Counted from the first letter of the stretch, positions 12,571-25,479 are shown. The stretch is DNA of 64,000 nt from Sialis fuliginosa (GCA_961205875.1 OY540814.1:29146151-29210150); one strand, 5' to 3'. Translations and numbers: made by a program. Notes: generated by a model not told the origin, from the letters alone.

Positions 12571-13116
12571 AGTTGATGTTATAACAGAAACAAACAAATT
12601 TTAATGATTTCAACGATTAAAACTAACCCGTCCACGCGTTCTTTCGTAAACACAATCAAGTAATGAAAATGGCGTACAATCCAAGCGTCTATTTTGTTTC
12701 CCACCTTCCTATAATCGTATAGAGTACGGTAGCGACACCTATAATAATGCGGAAACGCACTCTGATTGGTGCATTTAATAAGAGAAAATGTTTACGTTCA
12801 TTGTGATTGGTTGAAAGTTCCCTCCAAAATTTGTACCAATCAACTACAAGTACATATGTATTTGTTTCAAAATAAATTAAATAAAATTTCGTTAAAAATA
12901 TTCGTTATACGTGAATATTACTAATATAATTGTAATGGGAATAAATTAAAGTAGTAATAGAACAATTATTATATTTTACAACTTGATTTAATTTAAAACG
13001 TACGTCTTTAGGGAATTTTCGTTTTATACTATTTGTGGCAACTTTCAAGTTTTAGAAAAATTAAATTTTCATATTTCATTGTGGTACTCATTGATGACAG
13101 TGCTATTCTTGAAGAC
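12571..13116. promoter_or_regulatory. Bidirectional promoter region tra2 / Rpn6
   Basis: The 546 bp between the two divergent start codons must hold both 5' untranslated regions and both promoters. It contains CCAAT-like pieces (for example GATTGGT near 12764 and GATTGGTTG near 12805, with inverse CCAATCA near 12836) and no convincing TATA pair. The open frame upstream of the Rpn6 ATG (from 13033) is in phase but lies outside the conserved protein. Confidence 0.6.
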
Positions 13117-14382
13117 ATGGCTGGTGCAATGTTGTTTGAAAGAGCTCAAGCTGTATCAAGTATAAATCGTGAAGAAGGTATACACCTTCTAAACAAAATT
13201 GTTCGTGAACAGAAAATAGAAGAAAATGATGAAGATAACATTAAACTCAAGGAACAAGGTATCCTACATCTGGGAGAACTTTATAAAAAGGAGGGTAAAG
13301 CAAAAGAACTTGCAGATTTGATCAAGGCCACCAGACCTTTTCTCAGTTTTATTAGTAAAGCAAAAGCAGCCAAATTAGTAAGATCATTGGTGGATTTCTT
13401 CTTAGATTTAGAAGCAGGTATTGGTATTGAAGTTCAGCTGTGCAAAGAATGTATAGAATGGGCAAAAGAAGAACGGAGAACCTTCCTTCGTCAATCGCTC
13501 GAGGCTCGTCTGATTGCTTTATATTTCGACACTGGCATGTATGCAGATGCACTACAGCTTGGTTCGAATTTATTGAAAGAGTTAAAAAAATTAGACGACA
13601 AAAATCTGCTTGTAGAGGTACAACTTCTTGAAAGCAAGACATATCATGCCTTGAGTAATCTTCAAAAAGCCAGAGCTGCTCTAACATCAGCGAGGACTAC
13701 AGCCAATGCTATTTATTGCCCTCCAAAAATGCAAGCAGCCTTAGATTTACAATCAGGTATATTACATGCAGCCGATGAAAGAGATTTCAAAACCGCTTAT
13801 TCATATTTCTACGAAGCCTTCGAAGGTTACGATAGTGTAGAAAGCCCAAAAGCACTGACCACTTTAAAATATATGTTATTGTCGAAAATAATGTTAAATA
13901 ATCCAGACGATGTCCATCAAATCGTGAGCGGGAAGTTAGCTATTAAATATGCCGGTCGAGACATCGAAGCAATGCGTAGCGTCGCAGCAGCATCACACAA
14001 ACGTTCACTCGCAGATTTCCAACAGACACTCAAGGGTTTCAAGCGAGAATTAGAAGACGATGTGATCGTAAGAGCACATCTCGGTACGTTATACGACAAC
14101 ATGCTGGAACAGAATCTGTGCCGCATTATCGAACCTTATTCTCGAGTACAAGTAGAGTACATAGCTCAATGCATCAAGCTGCCTGTAGCGCAAGTCGAAA
14201 AGAAACTGTCACAGATGATTCTAGATAAAAAGTTCCACGGCATTCTAGATCAAGGTGAAGGCGTGTTAATCGTATTTGATGAAACTCCTGTTGATAAAAC
14301 TTACGAAATGGCTCTGGAAACAATACAGAGCATGAGCAAAGTAGTAGATACACTCTATCAGAAGGCCAAGAAATTGTCATAG
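13117..14382 (+). CDS. Rpn6: 26S proteasome regulatory subunit Rpn6 (PSMD11)
   Basis: Rpn6 is a scaffold subunit of the 19S lid that clamps lid, base and 20S core together. The protein from the ATG at 13117 is 421 residues, the usual size (human about 422), starts [11 protein letters not shown] and ends with a lysine-rich helix. The N-terminal half is TPR-like helical repeats and the C-terminal third a PCI domain (around [20 protein letters not shown]). An in-frame extension back to 13033 exists, but MAGA matches the family start. The coding region has no intron, unlike the other housekeeping genes here. The frame is fully intact, so this could be the functional single copy or an expressed retrocopy. 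It is divergently paired with tra2. Confidence 0.95.
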   Translation: MAGAMLFERAQAVSSINREEGIHLLNKIVREQKIEENDEDNIKLKEQGILHLGELYKKEGKAKELADLIKATRPFLSFISKAKAAKLVRSLVDFFLDLEAGIGIEVQLCKECIEWAKEERRTFLRQSLEARLIALYFDTGMYADALQLGSNLLKELKKLDDKNLLVEVQLLESKTYHALSNLQKARAALTSARTTANAIYCPPKMQAALDLQSGILHAADERDFKTAYSYFYEAFEGYDSVESPKALTTLKYMLLSKIMLNNPDDVHQIVSGKLAIKYAGRDIEAMRSVAAASHKRSLADFQQTLKGFKRELEDDVIVRAHLGTLYDNMLEQNLCRIIEPYSRVQVEYIAQCIKLPVAQVEKKLSQMILDKKFHGILDQGEGVLIVFDETPVDKTYEMALETIQSMSKVVDTLYQKAKKLS

Positions 14383-14531
14383 ACACAACTGGTTGATGTT
14401 TGGTCTCAACTCAAGGACTGATATTTTATTAGATGAATGTCAAAATGGGGATTGAGTGGAATAACAAAACGCATGGATTTTCTCACACTACTAAAACAAC
14501 ATTCAACAATTTTGTTCTTTACTTATAATTA

Positions 14532-14537
14532 AATAAA
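14532..14537 (+). terminator. Rpn6 polyadenylation signal
   Basis: AATAAA lies about 150 bp after the Rpn6 stop. A long A-run follows near 14955, but no direct repeats were seen around it. Confidence 0.5.
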
Positions 14538-15071
14538 ATAGTGCCGAGTGATGTTATAACAAATAAATTAAAGTTTAAAAATAAAATTTTTATTAATCTT
14601 GAAATGTGTTTTATTACAAAAAAAACAGATTCTCAAACTATGCATATTTTATATATAATTGTATTATTTAAAAACATAATAAATATAAGTACACAGAGCT
14701 GTTACAAGTACTCAGTGAAATTACTTGTACTTTTAGTACCTTTTTAAGTAAAATACTTCAAGTACAATTAAAAATAGTAGAGTACTTAATACTTTAAGTA
14801 CTTTCTACTATTTTTAAATTTACTCAAAATACTTTTTCAAGTATTTTATTTGAAAAAGTATTGGCAGCTCTGCAAGTAAACGATTTTTCATATTTTATAG
14901 GAATGTGGGAAATTTTTATAGTGATTCATATTTTATTTATGTCATTGTTAGTTATAAAAAAAAAAAAAAAAAAACATATTCTCTAAGCATAATTTCTGAT
15001 TTTGTATTTTTAATTAAAATTACATAACAATAAAAAAAAATGTTAAAAAATATTTTAGTACATAAAAATAC

Positions 15072-18000
15072 TTAACAAAAATAATTTATATTTCTCTTAT
15101 TTTCTATTTTTTGTTTTTCTTTTTGTTCTTTTTTCCTGTAATGTAAAATTATGAATTTAAAATAAAGATTTAAATCTACCAACGACATTTTATTTATAAC
15201 ATAAGCAGCAATAATTTTTGGTAAGAGCTTAATAAAAATAATAATTACCTTTTATAAACACTTGCGATGTTTTGAATGTACCAGGTAAAACATTTTGTTT
15301 AATATTATTTGGTAAAAGAATATTTACATCTAAAGGTATCCACGATTTCAATTCTTTCGGTAATTGGTTTGAATTTAAAAACGCTTCATATAAATTAAAT
15401 TCAGATCCACTAAAAAAAAAAATACATTATTTAAATTTTTATTTCATTATGTTTTTTCAACTTTATGACAAAAATAGTTTAGTACAAAATGAAAGATAAT
15501 TAAATTTTCTACAAAAAAGGCTCTCTATGTATTTTTTGTCAGATTCATACTTCTTGAATAATGTCTGTCTGAATTTATTAAAATTGAAACTATTCAATGA
15601 GAAGACCATTAATAATAAATTTGGACGGTCGTTATTTGGAAAAGTACGAATCTAATGAAAAATATTTATAGAACCTTTTCTGTAGAGAATTTAATTAGCT
15701 TTATTTTCGTATATAACTATTTTTGCCATAAAGTTCAAAAAAAAGCTCAAAAATTGCATATGAACTTTTTCCAATGGTGAAGTACGAATCTAACAAAAAA
15801 TATTTTTAGAATATTTAATTAGTTTCCATTTTATACATAACTATTTTTTCTATAAAAAATATTTCTGAATTTCGACTTGGGCTTGACCTATAACTGACAA
15901 AATGTAATTATAAATATATAACAAGTCATTCAAGTCCTTTGTTTGCATCAAACATCTTTGTTCTAGATATATTTATATTTATAAATACCAATGATTCATG
16001 TTTTTACTTACTTTGGTAAACTGTTTTTGTACAGGGTCACAAAAGATTCATTTCTAGGTACATGTGACAGTAAATAACTACCAGGTGGATTCATAATCAA
16101 CCCATTGAAAACGCTGTACAACATAGACAAACATTCATTAGGATTGCAATTATATGTTTTTGCTTCGTCCCATAAACTTTTAATATTCTGCTCTTGTACG
16201 TAAATAACGTCTGATGTTTTTGGATCGATTCGAACTAAAATAATCACATCTTTAATTATGGATATTTTATATTAGTAAAATTCAAAAATCGTTTTTTTTA
16301 AACTGATTTTTTGACTAAATTTGTAAAATCTACATAGATCTACAATTTAACTTTTGTTTCCTAGATCTACATAGATATAATCAAACAAAAATGGGTGAGT
16401 TAAATTGTAGATCAAATTAGATCTGTGTAGATCTCATTTTTTCAAAATTTAAATCTATCTAAGAAACAAATATGGCTGACTAAATTTTTGAAAGATGTAG
16501 TTTTTTTTTTATTTAGATCTCCAGAGATCTAAGTTTTAAAAAAATAGATCTAAACAGATCTAGTTTGATCTGGGTAGATCCAATTTTTGATTTAATTAGA
16601 TCAAAATTTGTATTCAGTCTGATCTGCTTGGATCTGATGCCATATCTAATTACATCTGGAATATTTCATGGATCCAATTAGATCTACTTCTATATTCAAT
16701 CAGAGTAACTTAACTCTCGCTAACAGCGTGTTTTCACTTTATAACTACATATATATTTATTATTTAGATAAAGAAAGTTTATCAAGAAATGAATTTCCAT
16801 CAAGTATTTCTTAACTCTCGCTAACAGCGTATTTTCACTTTATAACTAACTATATGTATATTTATTATTTAGATTCTGCTAGTTGTTGAAGTTTATCAAG
16901 AAATGAATTTTCAAACAAGTATTTCTTAACTCTCGCTAACAGCGTATTTTCACTTTATAACTACATATATATTTAATATTTAGATTCTGTTAGTTGTTGA
17001 AGTTTATCAAAGAAATGAATTTTCAAACAAGTATTTGACTTACCTCTTACAAGTTGAGAACACGGACGAATGAAAAGTGATATCCACTGTCTAAATATTT
17101 CACTAACGGTCGGCATTTCTGCACCATAGTTTAATTGATATTCTACTTTTGGTACAACGACTAGCGGCTGATAAGAGGAATTTTGTAGTTTCTACGATAA
17201 AATTAAATAAATAAAATACACAATTATGTGTATGGAAAAAATAATTTACAATTTTTTTTGATTAATTATTGATTGAAGTATTTTGAGGTTAAGTTGGACT
17301 ATTGAAAAACGACACCTCGCGGTTTGTGTGATATCTTCTTTGAATTTCAATAGATTTAAAAAATTCAAGAAGATTCTTGTAAAATAATATTGTTGTTACA
17401 GTCTGCTAAGCCGATTTTTTTAATTTCCAAAAAATAAACGATTTATTGAATTTTAAAATATAAAAAAAAAATTTTTATTAAACAAAATATAAAAAAATGG
17501 CCTGTCAAACTGTAGAGAAAGGTATTTTGAAGAATTGAGAAAAAAATGCAAAAAAAAATATTGAAAATTCTTAACGTAACTTCGTAACGGAATTTTTGAA
17601 TAATTAAAAATATTCTGAAAAGTATAGGGAATAATAATAAAAAAAATCTGGAGGCATTTAACAGCTTAATTTTTTTTTTTACATGAAACGTAGAAGCAAT
17701 GAAAAACTTACTTTGCAAGCATCGATTCGGCATCTCACAAGAACTTTCAAGTTTTGTTTAACTTTTCTAACATCAGCGTCCGTTTGTTCTGGACCAAGAT
17801 TCCATAGACGATATAAAACATTTTTTATTGATACTTTTTCTTCGATATTATTTTGACTTACGTTACTCCAAATATTATTGCATTTTTTTTTCTTTGGCAC
17901 TTCAACGACTGGTTTATCTTCCAATTCATCTACGGTAAATAAGATATTAACTAGAACGAACCGTTTTAGAGATAAATATATAATTACCTATTGCGATTAT

Positions 18001-19567
18001 AAGATTATTTTCTTCATCGCTGTCGCTTTCTGACAGTTTTCTTTTTGTACTTTCATCCACGTCAGATTTAATCGTAGCTTCAATATGCGTCTTCTTATTT
18101 TCTGTACAATTTTGTGAACTACAGTTTGTATTTATATTAAAATACTTATTTTCAGGGAAACTAAAATTGATAGTAATATTTTAAAGAAAGAAAGCTATCT
18201 ATATATATATATATAAAAATTAAACTTACCTGTATTCTAGTTTTGTACAAAACGATCCTTTAATAATTTTCTTATAAGCCCAATAATTCTTTTGAATATT
18301 AGATAAGTTTTTCATCGGTATAGGTTTATCGATGAATACTATTTTCTTCTTGATTTTTTGACCTTTTTCTGAAATAAATAAATTTATATGCATAATAAAA
18401 TACGGTTATTAATGAATTTACATTTAATACCATTGACAGATTCTAATTCTTTAATGACAACCGGAATATACCAGGTGTTCGTGTAAGGGGGACGATTATC
18501 GACCAATTGTTTCAGTCCGCTTGACGTTATCACTATATCTACATTATAATTTTCAGCTAATTTGTTTGCGTTCTCATCTCGAAGTACTGAAAATATACAT
18601 ATATAATCAAATATTGATTTAATATTTATGAAAATATAGTAAATATTTACTTGAATTATTTAAATCAACATTTCTTTTAATTGTTTCAATATCTGGTAAT
18701 TTATCATAGTTTAATATTACTTTCTGATTGCCGACTTGACGTGGAATTTGTAGGTTAGGTACATCACCCTTAAATAAAATAAAATTATTAATATTCGATT
18801 TAATACATATTTGATAATATATATTACTTACCAATTCTAATAAATTACTTTCTAAAGTCATTTCAATATTATTTTCACCGTTATAAACTAATGGTATTAC
18901 ACTGGATCCTTTATAATACTGCGAATAGTTAAAAATCGTTTTACATTTCTCTGTCCAAGTTAGAGAAAAATATTCTTCTAATTGTGGTCGTATTTCAGTT
19001 GGTTGAAACATACCAAATTGTTTCCATTTTTGTGTCACAAATGCAATATACGCAGCACGTTCAGCTGCAATTTTCGGTTCTAATTTCTAAAAGTAAATTT
19101 AAAATCATTATTGTTTTAGATTTTATTAAGTATCTTCTATACCTTGTAAATGCTAATGCACCGATTGTGGTAAGGAGTGAGATTTTTTGTATTTGTATTC
19201 TTTTGAATTATTTTCATTGCATCGATCAGTGATTTGTGAGTGTTGGCAAATATATTAGATTTTTCAACAAACGGTAATGTTCTGTACCCTGGAATCAATT
19301 CTTCAAGATTTTCATCTTGTTTTTTGGTTTCTGAACATTTTTTTTCAATTCTTTTTACAGATTGCACTTTTTTTTCTGCGATATCATTCAAACTAATACT
19401 GAATACATCAGATTTTACTATAGTTTCTTCGGACAGAAATGGATGGATTTTGTCTAATACTGCAGGATCTTTGATTCGCCTGATGTTAAATAAAAAATGT
19501 AATTAATATTTTCAGTTATTTTAATAAGAATCACCACTTACCATGGTAGATTTGTAAATTTTTCCAT
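15072..19567 (-). CDS. Probable little elongation complex subunit 2 (ICE2/NARG2)
   Basis: Twelve exons on the minus strand join in frame with GT-AG borders: 19542-19567, 19143-19479, 18832-19086, 18651-18768, 18431-18586, 18230-18368, 17988-18160, 17712-17929, 17044-17191, 16012-16234, 15249-15409 and 15072-15136, giving 672 residues. The C-terminal third (YRLWNLG, LKVLVRCRID, VVPKVEYQLNYG, IFRQWISLFIRP, GSYLLSHVPR) recalls the NARG2 C-terminal domain of ICE2, which with ICE1 and ELL drives snRNA gene transcription by RNA polymerase II. A nuclear-type Lys/Ser/Asp/Glu-rich linker (KRKLSESDSDEE) precedes it, and the tail is lysine-rich (GKKNKKEKQK). The gene model is solid; the family name is from memory of the domain and could be wrong. 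Confidence 0.7.
15540..15900. repeat. Diverged foldback-related repeat in ICE2 intron
   Basis: Sequence with TAGAACCTTTTCTGTAGAGA, TTAATTAGC and TATAACTATTTTTGCC parallels 47420-47560 in the element at 46976-47658. It lies in the intron between exons 15249-15409 and 16012-16234. Internal near-copies (agtacgaatctaa at 15640 and 15781) suggest a decayed copy. Confidence 0.5.
16330..16640. repeat. GATCTA-rich degenerate repeat
   Basis: Many irregular copies of AGATCTA / TAGATC / AGATCTACATAGATCT lie in the ICE2 intron between exons 16012-16234 and 17044-17191. The unit is self-complementary, so the tract could fold locally. Spacing is irregular, so it is low-complexity amplification and not a clean array. 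Confidence 0.6.
16698..17040. repeat. Three-copy 110-bp tandem repeat in ICE2 intron
   Basis: Three successive copies start with CTTAACTCTCGCTAACAGCG at about 16698, 16810 and 16926. They share TTTTCACTTTATAACTA, ATTTAGAT and TTTATCAAGAAATGAATTT. The last copy abuts the exon ending at 17044, so the repeat sits directly downstream of a splice donor. Confidence 0.75.
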
Positions 19568-22243
19568 TTTGATTCAACTTTATTGACTGTTTGACATTTA
19601 TTCGAACTATACCTAACCTATATTTTGCACGTGATCATTTTTAATCGATGTAAAAGTCCGATGTAACCGATGAATTACTAATTTACTTCTTTCAACAATA
19701 AAAGTTTTTAATTCATCTTTATAATATCATTTTCTTTTAAATAACTTTTATTTAATAATTAAACAAATAATAAATGAAACAATTTTTACATGAAATATAA
19801 TTTATTACGTTTTATAAGCACATAGAAATATCAATATCTCATGATATCATACATAAATTTTATTAAAACTTGAAATTATATATAATTTTAGTACTTACGA
19901 CTTATTACACAAACACGGTAGGTAGAAATAGTACTTTTACATTTCACCCCTTGCTATATTTCATACTAATATCTATTTTCGAATTGAATTTAAACTTATA
20001 TAGAAAAATACAAATATAAATAATGATAAAAAGTCCATAACCTATAAATTAATTTCGACCCCCTCTATTAAATCTTGCGAACCTACCCACTCCCCAATTA
20101 TTTTTGTATTAAATCCTATCTTCAATTGTTTGAACATTTTATAACCTCTAGAATAAACTATAATAATACTTATAATTAAATAGATATAATAATACCATTT
20201 AATAATAATCACAAAATTTGTATATTATATAATACAACATGTTAAACAAATATAAAAATTACAATAATTCAAAAAATATATATAACAAATAATTTATATA
20301 ATATAATTTAATTAATTAACATCAATAAAATCTATTAAAATTATACACATACCTACTGCAGGAGCGTAGTCACTTGTTTTTCTAAGAGAAAGGGGGGGTA
20401 GATATGCGAGTTATGTATTTAAATATTATTATACATATTTATTTTCATAAATATTGATATTGCACTGTTATATTGCTTCCTCGCAATATCGAAGATACGA
20501 GAAGCTTTGTGATCGTTTCAGATTGAGACAAAAAAATGTTCTCCGATTTCAAAATTTTAAATTGATTTATCCGTTTCACGTCAAGACAAACACTTTTCGT
20601 TTCCTGTCTGTCTGTCTGTCCGTCCGTCTGTTCCCTGAATTCTTGTCACACGCATAACTCATGAACCACTGAACCGATATTATTGAAACTTGGTCGGATG
20701 GTTGGGTCTGGTTTGAGGACGGCCCCATTTCAAAATCATCAAAATCGTGTGTAAGGGGGAGGGGTGACACCCCAAAATATTATGTTACCCTACCCTTAAT
20801 ATGACTACACACCTTTTTAAATAATTTTGACTACATTTAATTTGTATTTCTTTTTCTATAGCCGTTTATAAATAGAAAGCATTTAAAAAATGGCAGTCAT
20901 TTTTTATTTTTTATTATAATTAGTTGTCAATACGAACATTTTTGAATTTTAATTAAACTGTTTATTATTAAAAAGCTATATATTATGTAATATATTTTGA
21001 TTGTTCATTGATTAATGCCTTGGCAAATAAGACACCGTTTCAGCGACCATCAAAGCGGTTGCTGGAACGGTGATAATATCCCATGAAAAAATATCACTCA
21101 AAACTCAAGATTAGTCAAATACCAAGAGATCAATTTTCGAATTGAAATATAAAAATTAAAAATGAGTAACCTTCCCATTTTTTACGTAAAACTTTTTTTT
21201 TACCAATAAAAAAATTAATTTCGGGAAATCTAGTTCAATTTATAGATAGAAGGGCCGGATATTTGTTATTTTTTGAGAGGAGGGGCTGAAATAAATGCTT
21301 ATTTTTTAAATTTATTATATATTATAATTTAATATAAACTATGGTCAAATACATTTTTTTTAGGGGGGAGACTAAAACACTTAGACCTCTTTTTAAATCT
21401 ACTACTGGTAAAATTTGATTAATTTTTTTTCGGGGGAGGGGGGGGGGTGAAATATTATTGAACAAAACTGATATTTAATATTAAACTTCATTACAAATTG
21501 AGAAAATAATTTGTTGTATAAAAACTGAATGATATTAATGCAGGGGCTGATTTAGTATAATATTTTACTTACCATTTCGGTTATAACCCTCTTCAAAAAA
21601 AACAATTATTTGTTACAACAATTTTGTTACTTTTTATACGATATAATAATATAGATAAAATATTTTTATAGCTATTGTATTTACACTTGTAAATTCTTGT
21701 GTAGTGATTAAATATAAGATAAACATACACATTTTTTTACAAGTACAAATGCGTGTCCACATAATCTAATTTTGATTCAAGCTACCAATATCGAAACTAT
21801 AAATACTAATATGCAAATTCAATTAGAAAAAGCGATTATTTTTATGTACAAAAATACGTAATAAATAAATAATAAATGCAATTTTTGTAGTTTGTACTGA
21901 CAATTTAATTTTTTCTGTGTGAATATTATTGATTTAGATTTTATTTTTAAATTTTGGTAGAACCGGATTTGATATCGATAAATATATTTTATTTACAATT
22001 ATTCTGTTGGTCAAATTCGTAATTTAATAAATAATAATATAATAATTCTTACAATTTACCTTTAATTGTTAATATTCTTAATTCCAACAATCAATATTTG
22101 AATATTTGAATTGCATGATTGTTGACATATTTTTCGTACCAGTTCTTCATCCATAGATGAAGGCTCGTGCACTCAAATTTCATGTAATTTCGACCACGCA
22201 AAATGTTTTAATTTTATGTAAAATATCATTCCTAACTCGACAG
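19568..22243. other. Intergenic region ICE2-TPPP, repeats only
   Basis: There is no supportable gene. 20470-20770 is a dispersed-repeat copy; its CTGTCTGTCTGTC tract and 'gaatTCTTGTCACACGCATAA' segment recur in inverse form near 57828. 20390-20400, 20755-20765 and 21431-21450 are G-runs. The 3' untranslated region of TPPP must occupy some of the right edge (below 22244). Confidence 0.5.
20470..20770. repeat. Dispersed repeat family with TCTCGTATCTTCG/CTGTCTGTC
   Basis: Related segments occur at about 29450-29575, 33410-33590 and 57828-57945. Shared words include GAAATCGGAGAACATTT, AGCTTTGTGATCGTTT, and the GACAGACAG tract followed by cgaaaagtgtttgt. Copies are in both orientations and of different length. 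No terminal repeats or protein were recognised, so it could be a SINE or the 3' end of a larger retroelement. Confidence 0.6.
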
Positions 22244-24206
22244 TTAGTGTGTTTTGTTGTACGTGTTTTTATTTTGGTAGCCTGTAACATAACCAGACGC
22301 ATCCGGGACGTCTTTTCTTCCGGCAATGCCTTTTCCTTTCCCTGTTTCATCGAATCGTTGTTTGTGAGATCCGGTATATTTTGATGGATCAGTGAGACGT
22401 TCAACAGCACTTGGCGCCTTTCCGGTCTGAAATATGAAACAGATGATTAATATTAAACGAAAGTAACCCATTTAGTTATAAATTTGATCAGTCTTGACAC
22501 GTAAAATTGCAAGGATAAGCCATTGTTTTGTGTAAACAAAATAACAATGACAGAATTCTTAAATGGAAGTACAGTAGGTATTCTGTTTTTGCTTGAGTGG
22601 TATTAACTATTAAACATTCATTCATCAAATTCATCAAGATGACGTGATCTATTTTTTTTATTAAGGTAGGTGTGATTTATCGACGAAAGATGCATTATTA
22701 CATTTAAGTATCATATCCAATAAATTTCAATCAATGAAATGGTTTTGATTTCCATTTTATATTATTTGATGAATTCACAGTCCGAAAACGTTAACGATCA
22801 ATTTAAATTCATAAGATTTTTCTTACTTAATAGGTTACTTGGGTTGGTATAATTTCTCGAATTGTTTCCTAAAATTACTTAGATCAAGTTTTGAGGTTAC
22901 CACAATAATCTTGGCTTCTGGGTGTTCATTGTTAGGCCAAATACACTTGTCCAAAAAATTAAAGGAACAAACAATTACAACTTTTTTTTTAGTGTTTTTT
23001 GAAGAGCTGTATCTTTGTGAAAAATGGTCGTATCCAAATTTAAAAAAAAGCATTTTAAAGCTTCAAGTTTCTAGTTTTGAGATTTTTTAGTATAATTTTT
23101 GTTTTAGTTATAGTTATCGCGCAATCATAAGAAATAGTGGGACACAAAAATTTTCGGTCCGGAAAAACGGTTCGATGGATCAATTTCAAAATTTACAGGA
23201 CTGTCGGGGGTACATTAAGCTGTAAAAACACCTGGCAACATTAGTCTTCCCATTAATATTTGTAAAGTAGCGATAGATTTACTAAAAGACCATAAAAACT
23301 CATTTTTTTTGTACTTTTTCAAACTAGTGGTGAGAGTAAAAAAAAATTTTTTTCTAATAAAGTCATGAAAGGGTCTTGTAGGAAATATATTCAAGTTTTT
23401 AAAACTGTCCTTAAATTTACTGTTTAATCATTAGTTACTGATATATTGACGATCGAAGACAAAAAAATCATTTTTCATTTAAAGTCAGATATCTCGGCAA
23501 AAAAAAATTGTGAGGGCCCAAAAAAAATAATTAAAGCTGAATAAACAAGTTAACTGACCAATTTAACTGAAAAAAAAAATACCCGAAGAAAATTTTTGTG
23601 TCCCACTATTTCTTATGATTGCGCGATAACCGTAACTCAAAAAAAAATTATGCTAAAAATCTCAAAACTAGAAACTCGAAGCTTTAAAATGCCTTTTTTT
23701 AAATTTGGATACAACCATTTTTCACAGAGATACAGCTCTTCAAAAAAAACACAAAAAAATTGTTCCTTTAATTTTTTGGATAAATGTACTTTTTCAGCGT
23801 ATTTATAAAAAAAACTTACAGCAGTTGTATGAATTCCTGGAGCTCCACAAGTATTCAATTTCACCTTAATCTCATGCAAATCCACCTTCTTTGTCGTAGC
23901 GAGGTCATCCAAGAACTTACTATACTCTTCATACGTAACTTTGAGGTTCTTCAGTTTCTTGAAATGGATGCCAGTATCGGTAGTTGTAATCTTCTTTCCA
24001 TCGATGACTTTGGCTTGCTTCATCCACTTATCGCTCTGAGACAGCGAGATGTGCTTGCCATCGGATTTGATATCACCGAACTTGCTGAACGCTTTGAATT
24101 GTTCTTTAAGATTCACCGGCGTCGGAACACTTCCGTTCGACGCCGGTTCGTTTGATTTTTCTTCTATCTTTAGATTCGCCACACCTTCTACTGCTGCTTC
24201 GGCCAT
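22244..24206 (-). CDS. Tubulin polymerization-promoting protein (TPPP/p25-alpha, ringmaker type)
   Basis: TPPP proteins bind and bundle microtubules; the fly orthologue is ringmaker. Two coding exons on the minus strand (23820-24206 and 22244-22426, both phase 0) give 189 residues, close to the fly protein's length. The start opens [13 protein letters not shown]. The p25-alpha domain is visible from [13 protein letters not shown] through [13 protein letters not shown] and [17 protein letters not shown] to [19 protein letters not shown], and the C-terminal tail has [15 protein letters not shown]. The 1.4 kb intron contains a mariner-like foldback whose edge is about 30 bp from the donor of exon 1. 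The acidic N-terminal extension is short, as in invertebrate forms. Confidence 0.93.
22944..23786. mobile_element. Mariner-like foldback element in TPPP intron
   Basis: The ends carry the inverted repeat TCCAAAAAATTAAAGGAACA a few bases inside TA dinucleotides (22942-22943 and 23787-23788), the classical Tc1/mariner target duplication. Arms of about 200 bp (22944-23146 and 23588-23786) match closely, including TTGAAGAGCTGTATCT and TTTGTGTCCCACTATTTCTT. The middle of about 440 bp is AT-rich without a transposase. It is non-autonomous. Confidence 0.75.
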
Positions 24207-24295
24207 TGTTGATTTTCTGGAAAAGTAAACAAGTTGCAAATGAGGTTACAAACATATCTGACGGTTCTCTTTAAGTTTTATGAAATGTTTGACAA

Positions 24296-24931
24296 TTTGC
24301 CGTCTATTTTGCAATACGCTGCTTAAACCGTTCAATATTGAACAAAATAATGTAATAAAGAATTGTGTAGAATCAAAAGATCTACAATAAAGTCAGCGAC
24401 ACCATATGTCTAACTTTTATATTTAAGCCACAATGACTGCTTTTATGTTACAAAAAAAATTAAAAATATTTGGGTTTTGTTTACGTGTACTTATGACCTG
24501 AAAAACATTAATCCTTATCGAAATAAATTATTTCATCGTCATAAGTACTTAATGTAGATATAATTTGCCCTTTACAGTATCCAATTTGGTCGTATAGTTT
24601 AGAAAATATCGAAATATACATACGGGAACATATTATACGCGCGATGGCGACCCGTGTCGCGGCGTGCGGCAAGGAGAGAGCGTGCCAAGTAGAGGGAATG
24701 ATCACAGGCCGGTATTCTTTTGATTGTCAACTGTTTATTTTGTTTCCAATAATTAACTTTTAAATTTAAATAGAACAAAAATGATTTTTTACTTTTTGTT
24801 CTGATTCGTTTTTGTTAGGTAGGTAATTTAAGTGTAAATCGTGTTTGTACTTAATTCAACTATATATTTTTTAAATCCTAAACAATAATTCCGTAGTCCA
24901 CGCGAGCGAAGCCGCGCGGGTCCAGCTATAG
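24296..24931 (-). mobile_element. Retroelement-like repeat copy (minus orientation)
   Basis: This is the reverse complement of about 27494-28130. Shared words include CCGCGCGGCTTCGCTCGCG, ACTACGGAATTATTGTTTAGG, TTATGACGATGAAATAATTT and TTGAACGGTTTA. It begins about 90 bp upstream of the TPPP start codon. The (GACA)n end seen in the 27.5 kb copy is absent. No reverse transcriptase is visible. The frame at 24508-24705 is part of the repeat. Confidence 0.65.
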
Positions 24932-25479
24932 TATTGTTATAAAACTAAAATCAACAATATTTAAAAGCTGGGAGTTAGCGTGTGTAACATATATACTTCT
25001 ACCAGAAAATTATTTAATATAATGTTTCAGACTGTTAAAAATAAGAACAAACTAAAATATTGTTAATTGGCTGTTCTTAAATAGAAACCAAAAAGACCTG
25101 TAAATAATATAGCACGTGAAAAATCGATTAAAGCAGTGTACAATGTATAATTTAATATTTAAATATAGTTAAAAAAAATACCGCAGTTGTTTTCATTAGA
25201 GTAATTATGCTTGGGGAACTTGCAATCCCCAGTAGTTAACTCACGAACGTATGTATAATCTCTTAAATTGATCCTGTTAAACTAGGTTACATGATAAAGT
25301 TAAATTAATATTATACATACTTGCCTATTAGAATTGTAAAATGAAAAATATCGAGAAACTATACTTTCTTTTGAGAATATGACGCATCGGCATGACATTA
25401 TTAAAAATCATAATTTCAGTGATACTTTGTTACTGGCATCATGCCTATTTTAGATTTATTTTTTCTAAGTTCTTTATTA

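Noticed and set aside
13033..13116. 28-residue N-terminal extension of Rpn6
   Set aside because: The family starts MAGA...; the extension does not begin at a conserved ATG context and is more likely 5' UTR.
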